Below, one piece after another: positions 8,765 through 17,702 of a stretch of 45,228 nucleotides of DNA. The stretch is from Clostridia bacterium (GTDB lineage: Bacteria; Bacillota; Clostridia; Oscillospirales; Acutalibacteraceae), in assembly GCA_017544665.1 (NCBI GenBank), contig JAFYDS010000167.1, positions 1 through 45,228 on the forward strand, read 5' to 3'. The notes under the pieces are model-generated. The model ran no database searches, had not been told where the DNA came from, and worked only from the letters and a program-made list of their open reading frames with translations. A program made the position numbers and the translations under genes. Within the stretch, counting starts at the first letter, position 1. Each line of letters opens with the position of its first letter.

Positions 8765-9999
8765 GCAGATTTGATGAAGCAAAAAAAATGTACGCATCTC
8801 TTGGCGTCGACGCCGAAGCGGCGATCGAGCAGCTGAAGGACGTTTGTATCTCCGTCCACTGCTGGCAGGGCGACGACGTCGGCGGCTTTGACAGCCCAGA
8901 AGCGCTCTCCGGCGGGATCCAGACCACCGGAAACTACCCCGGCAAGGCGCGGACGCCCGCGGAGCTGATGGCGGATATTGACAAGGCGTTTTCGCTGATG
9001 CCCGGCAAAAAGAAGCTGAACCTCCACGCTTGCTACGCGATCTTCGACGGCGCGCCCGCCGGCAGAGATCAGCTCGAGCCGAAGCATTTCAAAGCGTGGG
9101 TCGATTACGCCAAAGCGCGAAACCTCGGGATCGATTTCAACCCGACCTTTTTTGCACACCCGATGGTCAAGGACAATCTGACGCTGTCGTCGCCCGACGA
9201 GACGGTTCGCCGCTACTGGGTCGAACACGGCAAGGCGTGCATCCGCATCAGCGAATACTTTGCCGAAGAGACCGGCGTGCCGTGCGTGATGAACATCTGG
9301 ATCCCCGACGGCTACAAGGACATCCCTGCCGACCGGCTCGGTCCGCGCGCGCGCTTCAGGAAAAGTCTCGACGAGATATTGTCGATCCCCTATGACAAGA
9401 CGAAGGTCTATGTCACGCTCGAAAGCAAGGTGTTCGGCATCGGCCTTGAAAGCTACACGGTCGGCTCCGCGGAGTTCTGCCTGAGCTATTCCACCAAGGC
9501 GGGCATCACGCCGCTGATGGACAACGGCCACTATCATCCGACCGAGGTCGTCAGCGACAAGATCTCTTCTCTGCTGCTCTTCAACGAGAAGATCGCCCTG
9601 CACGTCACCCGTCCCGTCCGCTGGGACTCTGACCATGTGGTGCTCTTCGACGACGAGACGAAAGAGATCGCAAAAGAGATCGTCCGCAACAACGCGCTGC
9701 AGCGCGTGTTCATCGCGACGGACTATTTCGACGCGTCGATCAACCGGATCTCCGCGTGGGTCACGGGCGTGCGCAACGTCCAGAAGGCGCTGCTGTTCGC
9801 GCTGCTGCAGCCGAACGACAAACTCAAAGCGCTGCAGGACAGTGCCGACATGACCGCCCTGATGGTGCTGCAGGAAGAGATGAAGACCGCGCCGTTCGGC
9901 GACGTGTGGGACGAATATCTTCGCCGCGAGAACGTCCCGGCGGATTACCTGAGCGCCGTACAGGACTATGAAAAGAAAGTGTTGGTGAACCGCGTATGA
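8761..9999 (+). CDS. rhaA: L-rhamnose isomerase
   Basis: 412 residues, the usual RhaA length. It converts L-rhamnose to L-rhamnulose with a divalent metal. Recognisable family blocks are VCISVHCWQGDDVGGFD near the N-terminus, LNLHACYA, IDFNPTFFAHP, MNIWIPDGYKDIPADR and PLMDNGHYHPTE, which carry the metal ligands and substrate contacts. It is translationally coupled at both ends (ATGA with rhaB and with rhaD). The kinase is upstream of the isomerase, as in many Firmicutes rha operons. Confidence 0.96.
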   Translation: MSRFDEAKKMYASLGVDAEAAIEQLKDVCISVHCWQGDDVGGFDSPEALSGGIQTTGNYPGKARTPAELMADIDKAFSLMPGKKKLNLHACYAIFDGAPAGRDQLEPKHFKAWVDYAKARNLGIDFNPTFFAHPMVKDNLTLSSPDETVRRYWVEHGKACIRISEYFAEETGVPCVMNIWIPDGYKDIPADRLGPRARFRKSLDEILSIPYDKTKVYVTLESKVFGIGLESYTVGSAEFCLSYSTKAGITPLMDNGHYHPTEVVSDKISSLLLFNEKIALHVTRPVRWDSDHVVLFDDETKEIAKEIVRNNALQRVFIATDYFDASINRISAWVTGVRNVQKALLFALLQPNDKLKALQDSADMTALMVLQEEMKTAPFGDVWDEYLRRENVPADYLSAVQDYEKKVLVNRV

Positions 10000-10811
10000 A
10001 AAACATTTTTGACGCGCCGTTTTTGAAAGAATTCTGCGCGACGACAAAGAATATGTACCGCCTCGGCTGGGACGAGCGCAACGGCGGCAATATCAGCGTT
10101 ATGCTCGATGAAAAAGAGGTCGGGGAGTATCTCGATCTGAACCACGTCATCCGCACGATCCCGACCGGCTTTGACGCGAAGCCCCTGATCGGCAAGCTCT
10201 TCATGGTCACCGGCACGGGCAAATATTTCAAAAACGTAAAGCACGACCCGGAAACGAACCTCGGCATCATCCGCATCGCCGCCGACGGCACGACCGCGGA
10301 GCTGCTTTGGGGCTATAAGGACGGCGGCAAGTTCACGAGCGAACTGCCGGCGCATCTGATGAGCCACATGGCGCGGCTTTCCGTCGATCCGCAGAACCGC
10401 ATCGTCATGCACTGCCACCCGACCTACACACTGGCGATGAATTACGTGCATGAGCTCGATGAAAAGAAGTTCACCCACACGCTGTGGGAAATGTGCACCG
10501 AATGTATCGTCGTCTTCCCAGACGGGATCGGCGTACTGCCGTGGATGCTCTGCGGCACAAATGAGATCGGTGAAGCGACCGCCGCGAAGATGAAGGAGTT
10601 CCGCCTCGTCGTCTGGGGCATGCACGGCATCTACGGCGTCGGGAAAGACCTCGACGAAACCTTCGGTCTGATCGAGACCGTCGAAAAGGCGGCGCAGATC
10701 TATATGCTGACGGCGCATCTGCCGCGGATCAACACGATCAAAGACGATGAACTGCAAACGCTCGCCGAAGCCTTCGGCGTCAACTATCGCAAAGACTTTT
10801 TGAATCTGTAA
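9996..10811 (+). CDS. rhaD: Rhamnulose-1-phosphate aldolase
   Basis: 271-residue class II (zinc) aldolase that splits L-rhamnulose 1-phosphate into dihydroxyacetone phosphate and L-lactaldehyde. The zinc ligands are visible as HCHP (His139, His141) and WGMHGI (His210), with the acid residue expected in the NGGNISV/ELPAH region. It completes the catabolic triad. No lactaldehyde reductase or dehydrogenase gene follows directly. Confidence 0.95.
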   Translation: MKNIFDAPFLKEFCATTKNMYRLGWDERNGGNISVMLDEKEVGEYLDLNHVIRTIPTGFDAKPLIGKLFMVTGTGKYFKNVKHDPETNLGIIRIAADGTTAELLWGYKDGGKFTSELPAHLMSHMARLSVDPQNRIVMHCHPTYTLAMNYVHELDEKKFTHTLWEMCTECIVVFPDGIGVLPWMLCGTNEIGEATAAKMKEFRLVVWGMHGIYGVGKDLDETFGLIETVEKAAQIYMLTAHLPRINTIKDDELQTLAEAFGVNYRKDFLNL

Positions 10812-10830
10812 GAGGGAAAGAGGTGCCGGG

Positions 10831-13038
10831 ATGAATCCGATTTTCAACGCAACCTGGATCAAAGCAAAACGCAGCCGGAAAGACGCCGTTACCCTGTTTT
10901 CGCGCAGCTTTACGCCGATAAAGGAAGTCGCCTCGGCGACTCTGTCGGTCACCGCGCGCGGCGTGTTTGTCGCGACGCTGAACGGCAGCCGGATCGGCGA
11001 AGACATTCTTGCGCCTGGCTGGACGGTCTATCAGAAGCGCCACCAGTATCTGACCTACGACGTCACGCCGCTGCTGCAAAGCGGCGAGAACGACCTTGCG
11101 GTCGGCGTCGGCAAAGGCTGGTTTTTCCATAAGATTCCGGAGGTCAGAGCAAAAGACCTCAAGATCGACGAAGCGGCACTGATCTGCGCGCTGACCCTTT
11201 GCTATGCGGACGGAAGCAAGGATGTGATCTACTCCGACGAAAGCTGGCAGACCGCCCGCAGCAACGTCGTTTACAACGATATTTACAACGGCGAAACGAT
11301 CGACCTTTCCGCGCGCAAGGGCGCAGCCAGCCCCGCTGTCGCGGTCGTTTATCCGAAGAATATTCTGATCCCCGCGGAAGGGGAGCGCATTCTGGAACAG
11401 GAGCGCATTGTCGGCCAAAAGCTGATTGTCACGCCGAAGGGAGAACAGGTGATCGATTTCGGGCAGGAAGTGACCGGCTATGTTGAATTCTCCGCCGACG
11501 TCCCGAAGGGCGTCGCCGTCACGCTGCAGCACTTTGAAATGCTCGACCGCGACGGCAATGTCTATCTCGAAAATCTCCGCTCTGCGAAGGAGCAGTTCAA
11601 GGTCGTTTCCGCCGGCAAGCCCTTTACTGTGAAGCCGGCCTACACGTTTTACGGCTTCCGCTATATTCAGGTCACCGGGCTCGATGACGTTGACCCGGCG
11701 GACTTCACCGCCATCGTCGTCCATTCCGATATGAAGCGGACGGGCGAGTTCTCCTGCGCGAACGACCTGCTCAATCAGTTTGCCCATAACGTCCTCTGGG
11801 GACAGAAGGGCAACTTCCTCGATGTGCCGACCGACTGCCCGCAGCGCGACGAGCGCATGGGCTGGACCGGCGACGCCGAAATGTTCAGCCGCACCGCCGC
11901 GATCAACTACGACGTGCGCAAATTCTTCGACAAATGGTACAACGATATCGCCGCCGATCAGCACGACGACGGGCTGATTCCCCATGTGGTGCCGAACGTA
12001 CACCGCTTCATCGGCAACAACGCCGGCTCGCCCGCGTGGGACGACGTGGCGACGGTTCTGCCGTGGGAGCTCTATATGGCGTACGGCGACAGGGACCGTT
12101 TGCGCCGCCACTTCCCGACGATGAAAAAATACGTCGACGGTATGATTGCAAAATGCCGCGACAGGAACGCCCCGGCAGACAAGGAATTCGCCCGCCCGTG
12201 GACGACCGAGGGCTACGGCGACTGGCTGAGCCTCGAGGACCTGAGCCGCGAACACGGCGTCGGCGAGACCGACCGCAGTCTGATCGCGACGGCGTATCTC
12301 TGCTACGGTCTGCAGCGGATCATCAAGGCGAGCCGGATCCTCGGCTGTGACTGCGGCTGGTACGAATATGTGCTGGAAAAGGTGACAGCCTTCTTCCGCA
12401 GCGAATATATGGAAGACGGCAGGATGAAGCAGGATCTGCAGACGGCGATAGTGCTCGCGCTGGTCTTCCATCTGACCGACGACCCCGAGAAGACCGGCAA
12501 ACAGCTCGCGGACAACGTCCGCAAACTTGGACGGCTGACGACGGGCTTCATCGGCGCGACGCATCTGCTGGACGCGCTGACGATGATCGGCGAAGACAAG
12601 CTCGCGGTCGATCTGCTGCTGCGCACGGAGTACCCCTCGTGGCTCTACGCCGTGACGATGGGCGCGACCACCGTCTGGGAGCGTTGGAACGGGATGTATC
12701 CCGACGGTCGTTTCGCAACGCCGGGGATGAACTCCTTCAACCACTACGCCTACGGCAGCGTCTTTTCGTGGATGTTCCGCCGCCTGGCCGGTATCGCGCC
12801 GGTCGAGGACGCCCCGGGCTACGCGGAGATCCGCTTTGCGCCCGCGCCGGACGACCGGATCCCGTGGGTGAAGGCCTCGCTGAAAACAGACTACGGCACG
12901 ATCAAATCCGCTTATGAAAAGACCGCGGACGGCTGGCAGTTCACCTTCACGGTGCCCGCCGGCTGCAAAGCGACCGCCGACCTGTTCGGCAAACAGTACC
13001 CGCTGCAGAAAGGGAAGAACGTCATTACCGTTGGCTGA
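10831..13038 (+). CDS. Alpha-L-rhamnosidase, glycoside hydrolase family 78
   Basis: 735 residues. Order: beta-sandwich N-terminal domain (TARGVFVATLNGSRIG and similar), a jelly-roll domain containing DFGQEVTGYVEF and TFYGFRYIQVTG, then the (alpha/alpha)6 catalytic barrel with the GH78 hallmark VPTDCPQRDERMGWTGDAE (about residues 332-350) and TTVWERWNG, whose Glu617 is a candidate catalytic residue, and a short C-terminal beta domain. It releases terminal alpha-L-rhamnose. There is no signal peptide, so it probably acts on small imported rhamnosides. Placed immediately after rhaD, it feeds the rhaBAD pathway. Confidence 0.95.
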   Translation: MNPIFNATWIKAKRSRKDAVTLFSRSFTPIKEVASATLSVTARGVFVATLNGSRIGEDILAPGWTVYQKRHQYLTYDVTPLLQSGENDLAVGVGKGWFFHKIPEVRAKDLKIDEAALICALTLCYADGSKDVIYSDESWQTARSNVVYNDIYNGETIDLSARKGAASPAVAVVYPKNILIPAEGERILEQERIVGQKLIVTPKGEQVIDFGQEVTGYVEFSADVPKGVAVTLQHFEMLDRDGNVYLENLRSAKEQFKVVSAGKPFTVKPAYTFYGFRYIQVTGLDDVDPADFTAIVVHSDMKRTGEFSCANDLLNQFAHNVLWGQKGNFLDVPTDCPQRDERMGWTGDAEMFSRTAAINYDVRKFFDKWYNDIAADQHDDGLIPHVVPNVHRFIGNNAGSPAWDDVATVLPWELYMAYGDRDRLRRHFPTMKKYVDGMIAKCRDRNAPADKEFARPWTTEGYGDWLSLEDLSREHGVGETDRSLIATAYLCYGLQRIIKASRILGCDCGWYEYVLEKVTAFFRSEYMEDGRMKQDLQTAIVLALVFHLTDDPEKTGKQLADNVRKLGRLTTGFIGATHLLDALTMIGEDKLAVDLLLRTEYPSWLYAVTMGATTVWERWNGMYPDGRFATPGMNSFNHYAYGSVFSWMFRRLAGIAPVEDAPGYAEIRFAPAPDDRIPWVKASLKTDYGTIKSAYEKTADGWQFTFTVPAGCKATADLFGKQYPLQKGKNVITVG

Positions 13039-13076
13039 TTCCCGGCAGCACCACAAAGAAGAAAGCAGATGATAGC

Positions 13077-14468
13077 ATGACCTACTATATCGGCCTCGAC
13101 CTCGGCACCTCCGCGACCAAGCTGCTCTTGCTCGGCGCGGACGGCGCCATTCTGAAAAGCGTGACGAAAGCCTATCCGATCTCGCGTCCGCAGCCCCACT
13201 GGAGTGAGCAGGACCCGGCAGACTGGTGGAACGCTGCGCAGGACGGTATCCGCGACCTGCTCGACGGGATTGACCCCGCCGCTGTCAAAGGCATCGGCGT
13301 CGGCGGACAGATGCACGGGCTCGTGATGCTCGACGAAAACGACGCGGTGCTGCGTCCGGCGATCCTTTGGAATGATACGCGGACGGGCAAACAGACCGAC
13401 GGGCTGAACCATGACTTCGGCAAAGAAAAGCTGCACGAACTGACCGGCAACATCGCCTTTGCGGGCTTCACTGCGCCGAAGATCCTTTGGGTGCGCGAAA
13501 ACGAACCCGATCTGTTCGCGCGCTGCAAAAAGATCTGTCTGCCGAAGGATTACATCAACTATAAGCTGACCGGCGTCTTCGCGACCGACGTCAGCGACGC
13601 GTCGGGGACGCTCTATTTCGACGTGGAACACCGTATTTGGTCGAAGCCGATGCTCGACTTGCTCGGCATCGACGAAAGCTATCTGCCCGCCGTCTTTGAA
13701 AGCGGCGACGCGATTGGCAAAACGACCCTCTTCGGAATGGACGCCGCAGTCGTGGCAGGCGCCGGCGACAACGCCGCTGCGGCCATCGGCACCGACACGG
13801 TGCGCACCGGGCAGTGCAACATCTCGCTCGGGACAAGCGGCACGGTGTTTCTGCCGACGGATCACTTTGTGAAGACGGAGAATCCCGCGCTGCACTCGTT
13901 CTGCCACGCCAACGGCAAGTGGCACCTGATGGGATGCATCCTTTCTGCGGCAAGCTGCAACCAATGGCTCAACGAGACCGTTTTGCAAAGCGGCTACAGG
14001 CTCGGCAGGGGCGACCCGAAGACACAGCTTTATTTCATGCCGTACCTCTCGGGCGAACGCTGTCCGCATAACGACGCGGACGTCAAGGGCGCATTCCTCG
14101 GGCTGACCCACAGCACTTCGCGCGAAGACCTCCAGCAGGCAGTGCTCGAGGGCGTCTCGTTCGCGATCCGCGACTGTATCGAACTGTGTCCGGACCCGGT
14201 CCGCGCCGCGACTGTCTGCGGCGGCGGGACAAAGAGCGACGCGTGGATGGAGATTCTGTCGAACGTGCTCGGCATCGAGCTGCAGATCATCGACAACGAA
14301 GGTCCCGCACTGGGTGGGGCGCTGCTGGCGGCAGGCAAATCGCTCGCCCCGCAGATCAAGGCTGTCGTGCGCCCGGACGCGGCGCTGACGGCGCTCTATG
14401 ATGAAAAATACAAAAAGTACCGCGCCCTCTATCCGATGGTGAAAGACTTCTATCGGGAGCAGGGCTGA
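13077..14468 (+). CDS. xylB: Xylulokinase
   Basis: 463-residue FGGY-family kinase converting D-xylulose to xylulose 5-phosphate. Signatures are YYIGLDLGTSATKLLLL, QPHWSEQDPADWW, GIGVGGQMHGLV, AILWNDTR and CGGGTKSDAWMEIL; the MHGL segment and the WSEQDP block favour XylB over other FGGY kinases. It lies 38 bases after the rhamnosidase with only a weak ribosome binding site. No xylose isomerase is present, so the substrate supply must come from elsewhere, or the enzyme acts on another ketose. Confidence 0.92.
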   Translation: MTYYIGLDLGTSATKLLLLGADGAILKSVTKAYPISRPQPHWSEQDPADWWNAAQDGIRDLLDGIDPAAVKGIGVGGQMHGLVMLDENDAVLRPAILWNDTRTGKQTDGLNHDFGKEKLHELTGNIAFAGFTAPKILWVRENEPDLFARCKKICLPKDYINYKLTGVFATDVSDASGTLYFDVEHRIWSKPMLDLLGIDESYLPAVFESGDAIGKTTLFGMDAAVVAGAGDNAAAAIGTDTVRTGQCNISLGTSGTVFLPTDHFVKTENPALHSFCHANGKWHLMGCILSAASCNQWLNETVLQSGYRLGRGDPKTQLYFMPYLSGERCPHNDADVKGAFLGLTHSTSREDLQQAVLEGVSFAIRDCIELCPDPVRAATVCGGGTKSDAWMEILSNVLGIELQIIDNEGPALGGALLAAGKSLAPQIKAVVRPDAALTALYDEKYKKYRALYPMVKDFYREQG

Positions 14469-14506
14469 CTGCCAGCAAAAAGGCGAACCGTGCGGAGGAT
14501 GGATGT

Positions 14507-15613
14507 ATGAAACAATATGACGTTGCGGCCTACGTGTGGCCGTCCTATACCGGCAAAGAACCCCGTGCCCGTCAGTTCTGGGAGCAGGGGATCGGCGAAT
14601 GGCAGTCGGTGCTGAGCGCCGAAGCGCGTGTGGAGGGGCAAATCCTCCCGCGTAAGCCGCTTTGGGGCACGGTGGACGAAGCCGATCCCAAGGTGATGGA
14701 ATTCCAGATCAAAGAGGCGCTGCGTCACGGCGTCAACGTCTTCATCTACGACTGGTACTGGTACGATCGGCGCCCGTTTTTGGAACAGTGTCTGGACGAT
14801 GGCTTTCTCGGCGCGCCGAACAACGAAGAAATGCAGTTTTATCTCATGTGGGCCAACCACGACGCGGGCTATACCTGGGACAAGCGGCAATCTGGTCTGG
14901 ACGAGATTATCTGGTACGGTTCACAGCCGCGCGAAGAATTCGACCGGATCTGCCGCCGCGTGATCGACCTTTATTTCGGCCGCCCGAATTACTATAAAAT
15001 CGACGGCTGCCCGGTGTTCATGATCTATGAGATGTCCAACCTTGTGCGCGGCCTCGGCGGCATCGACAAGACGCGGGAAGCGCTCGATCATTTCCGCGCG
15101 ATCACAAAGCAAGCTGGCTTTCCCGGCTTACATCTGCAGGCCACGATCTACGCCGAACACGCGGTCAACGTCAGCGGCGTTGACAGTGCGCGGGAGGGCT
15201 CCACGAAGGATCTGGTGGAGATGCTCGGCTTCGATTCTGTGACGCACTATCAGTTCTGCCACTTTGTCGACTGCAACCGCGACTATCTCGACATCCTGCC
15301 CGATGTGCAGAACGAATGGGACCGCATCCGCCAGGAGTACAAGGTGCCCTATTATCCGCACATGTCGATCGGCTGGGACAACAACCCGCGCCACCGGTTC
15401 CTGACGTGGCCGATCATGAGAAACAACACGCCCGAAAACTTCAAAAAGGGTCTTTTGATGGCGAAGGATTTCGCCGACCGTTATAACGACGTGCCGCTCG
15501 TCACGATCAATTCGTGGAACGAGTGGACGGAGATGAGTTACCTGGAACCGGACGACGTCTATGGCTACGGCTATCTCGAAGCGGTGCGGGACGTGTTTTG
15601 CGATTTGAAGTGA
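14507..15613 (+). CDS. GH99/WbsX-like glycan-processing protein
   Basis: 368 residues. It resembles the Glyco_tran_WbsX/GH99-like family: an N-terminal YDVAAYVWPSYTG, then VNVFIYDWYWYDRRPFLEQ, YLMWANHD, and C-terminal VTINSWNEWTEMSYLEPDD, the acidic WNEW block typical of these (beta/alpha)8 proteins. Members are annotated variously as glycosyltransferases or glycosidases and the reaction here is not known. No signal peptide is visible. GGAGG precedes the ATG. Its place after the rhamnosidase and XylB suggests a role in breaking down the same glycan. Confidence 0.8.
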   Translation: MKQYDVAAYVWPSYTGKEPRARQFWEQGIGEWQSVLSAEARVEGQILPRKPLWGTVDEADPKVMEFQIKEALRHGVNVFIYDWYWYDRRPFLEQCLDDGFLGAPNNEEMQFYLMWANHDAGYTWDKRQSGLDEIIWYGSQPREEFDRICRRVIDLYFGRPNYYKIDGCPVFMIYEMSNLVRGLGGIDKTREALDHFRAITKQAGFPGLHLQATIYAEHAVNVSGVDSAREGSTKDLVEMLGFDSVTHYQFCHFVDCNRDYLDILPDVQNEWDRIRQEYKVPYYPHMSIGWDNNPRHRFLTWPIMRNNTPENFKKGLLMAKDFADRYNDVPLVTINSWNEWTEMSYLEPDDVYGYGYLEAVRDVFCDLK

Positions 15614-15641
15614 TACAATCAAGAACAGGGAGGAAAAGAAG

Positions 15642-16622
15642 ATGCTTTTGAAATCTGTTACGCTGCGTGTCGTTGCAACGATGATCGCCCTTGTGATGCT
15701 GCTTGCGGTCGGCTTCAGCAAGGCGGAGAAATACGACGTGCGCGACCCGGGAAACTGCCGTCTGCATTTTTCGGTATTGTCAGACGCCCATATCGAGGGC
15801 AACAACTTTATGCGCTATAAGGTCTATGCGCGGTCTCTGCAGAATCTCAAGAAGAATCAGAGCGGCAACGCTGCCATCGTCTTTCTCGGCGACAACACCA
15901 TGAACGGGCAGCATATCGAAAACATGCTGTTCCACGGCACGGCGTCGCTGCTGCTGCGGGGAGAGACCGTGCTGCCCGTGATGGGCAACCACGACATCGG
16001 CAACGGGAACGGCGATTATGAAAAGCTGCAGAACCGCTGGTTCGATTATACCGAAGCCTTCTTCGGCAAAAAGCTCGAGCATCCGTACTACTATGAGGTG
16101 ATCGACGGCTATTACTTCATCGTACTCGGTCCCGAGGCGCAGGAGGTCTATGATCTGGTGATGAGCGACGCGCAGTTTGCCTGGCTGGAGGACGTTTTGT
16201 CCAAGGCGGCGCAAAGCGGCAAGCCCGCGTTTGTCTTCTCCCATTTCCCGACGGACGACGCATCGGACGAAACCGGCAAAAGCACCGACCGACTGATGGA
16301 TATGCTCAAAGCGTACAACGAAACGAACGACCTGTTCTGCTTCGTCGGTCACACCCATATGCCGCTGTATCTGTTCTGGTCGTTCCATACGTCCGACGGG
16401 TTCCCCGAAACCTATCTGCCGCGGCTGACGTCGCTCGGCGGTGAAAAGGACAACGAAGTGAACGACAACACCGGCGTTGGGATCGAAGTGGAGCTGTATG
16501 ACGACGAGATCATGATCCGCGGCAGAGACTTCTACCGCGGCGAATGGAAATACGACGATTTTGACGAGGCCATGTGCGAAGTGACCTATCCGCTCAAAAA
16601 CGCGCTGAACGCGGCGCAGTAA
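15642..16622 (+). CDS. Secreted or anchored calcineurin-like metallophosphoesterase
   Basis: 326 residues. The N-terminal hydrophobic segment (about residues 10-25) serves as signal or anchor. The metal-binding motifs are SVLSDAHIEG, FLGDNTMNG, MGNHDIG, FVFSHFPTD and FVGHTHMPLYLF. The usual GDxx motif has Asn (GDN), as in many family members. The substrate is unknown. GGGAGG lies before the ATG. It begins a set of four consecutive membrane or surface proteins (to 20332), three of which are phosphoesterase-fold enzymes. Confidence 0.86.
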   Translation: MLLKSVTLRVVATMIALVMLLAVGFSKAEKYDVRDPGNCRLHFSVLSDAHIEGNNFMRYKVYARSLQNLKKNQSGNAAIVFLGDNTMNGQHIENMLFHGTASLLLRGETVLPVMGNHDIGNGNGDYEKLQNRWFDYTEAFFGKKLEHPYYYEVIDGYYFIVLGPEAQEVYDLVMSDAQFAWLEDVLSKAAQSGKPAFVFSHFPTDDASDETGKSTDRLMDMLKAYNETNDLFCFVGHTHMPLYLFWSFHTSDGFPETYLPRLTSLGGEKDNEVNDNTGVGIEVELYDDEIMIRGRDFYRGEWKYDDFDEAMCEVTYPLKNALNAAQ

Positions 16623-16682
16623 ACCCAAAGTTTTTACATTGAACAACCCTACCATCACCGGAAACGGAGAGGAGAAAACAAC

Positions 16683-17702
16683 ATGAAGAAATCTGTGAAA
16701 ATCCTGCTCGTTGTGCTCGCCTGTGTGCTCGTGATTGGCGGCACCGTCGGTGGCTATATCGGCTACACCCATACCTATCATCCGAGCAAATGGCTCGTCG
16801 AAGGCGACGACGCGGCAGAGGATATCGCACTGGCGGACTCCATCGACACGCTCGACATGATGGCGAATACCTGGCAGGAAGCGGTCCCGCAAACAGAGAT
16901 CTACAACCTGATCGAAGCGCACTTCAACGCGCCGCTGCCGGAGGGCAAGACTGCGAAAAAAGCGATCGTGATCGGCTATGACGGCTGCCGCGTGGATATG
17001 TTCCGCTTCATCGGCAACGCGAAGCGCACCGCGATCGGTACCTTGCTCGCGGACGGCGGACAGGCTGTGTTCAGCTATTGCGGCGGCGTGCCGTACCCGG
17101 CGGAAAACACCCAGGCGACTTCGACCGCGCCCGGCTGGTGCTCGATGCTGACCGGCGTTCTGGCGGACCAGCACGGCGTGACGAACAACGGTCAGCCGAA
17201 GCCCGTTGAGCCGAAGACGCTGCTCCTCTCTCTGCCGGAAAGCGGCAAGATCGATAAGAGTGCGTTCTACGTCTCCTGGGACGGCCACTTCAGCAAGAAG
17301 AACGCCACCTATATCAACGAGAAAACCTACGCGAAGGAAAACGGCGTCAACGCGACATTCTGCCGCGCCCTGTCTGACGCGGGCACAAAGAAGAACATTC
17401 TTTCCGACCTGCGGAAAGAAGACTGCTCCGACTTCATTTTCCTGACGCTCGAATATACCGACCACACCGGTCACAGGAGCGGCTTCGGTCCGCAGAACCC
17501 CAAATACGTCAGCGCGTTCCGTGACGCGGAGGACGCCGGACTTTCCTTTATCGAGACGATCGAAAACCGCGCGACCTATGACAGCGAAGACTGGCTGATC
17601 CTGATCACGACCGACCACGGCGGTATCGGCGGCAGCCACGGCGGTCCCTCGTTCGAAGAGCGCATGACCTTTATCGTTTCCAACAAGGAGGTCCTTGCCT
17701 GA
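16683..17702 (+). CDS. Membrane-anchored alkaline-phosphatase-superfamily protein
   Basis: 339 residues. An N-terminal transmembrane segment (about residues 6-27) is followed by an extracytoplasmic alkaline phosphatase fold: metal Asp in IGYDGCRVDM, the nucleophile loop TSTAPGWCSMLTG, the second-metal block YTDHTGHRSGFG and C-terminal TTDHGGIGGSHGG. This is the pattern of type I phosphodiesterase/nucleotide pyrophosphatase-like enzymes. It may cleave phosphodiesters, phosphomonoesters or sulfate esters; nothing visible decides between them. Its TGA overlaps the next ATG by one base (TGATG), so translation is coupled to the DUF218 protein. Confidence 0.83.
   Translation: MKKSVKILLVVLACVLVIGGTVGGYIGYTHTYHPSKWLVEGDDAAEDIALADSIDTLDMMANTWQEAVPQTEIYNLIEAHFNAPLPEGKTAKKAIVIGYDGCRVDMFRFIGNAKRTAIGTLLADGGQAVFSYCGGVPYPAENTQATSTAPGWCSMLTGVLADQHGVTNNGQPKPVEPKTLLLSLPESGKIDKSAFYVSWDGHFSKKNATYINEKTYAKENGVNATFCRALSDAGTKKNILSDLRKEDCSDFIFLTLEYTDHTGHRSGFGPQNPKYVSAFRDAEDAGLSFIETIENRATYDSEDWLILITTDHGGIGGSHGGPSFEERMTFIVSNKEVLA

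Noticed and set aside
10780-13056. 758-codon open frame on the minus strand opposite the GH78 gene, and similar long antisense frames (for example 190-1746, 15780-17639, 18296-20152, 32008-34068, 40645-42831)
   Set aside because: They mirror genes with clear family motifs, are rich in Arg, Val, His and Ala without any recognisable domain, and lack ribosome binding sites. They result from GC-biased third codon positions.
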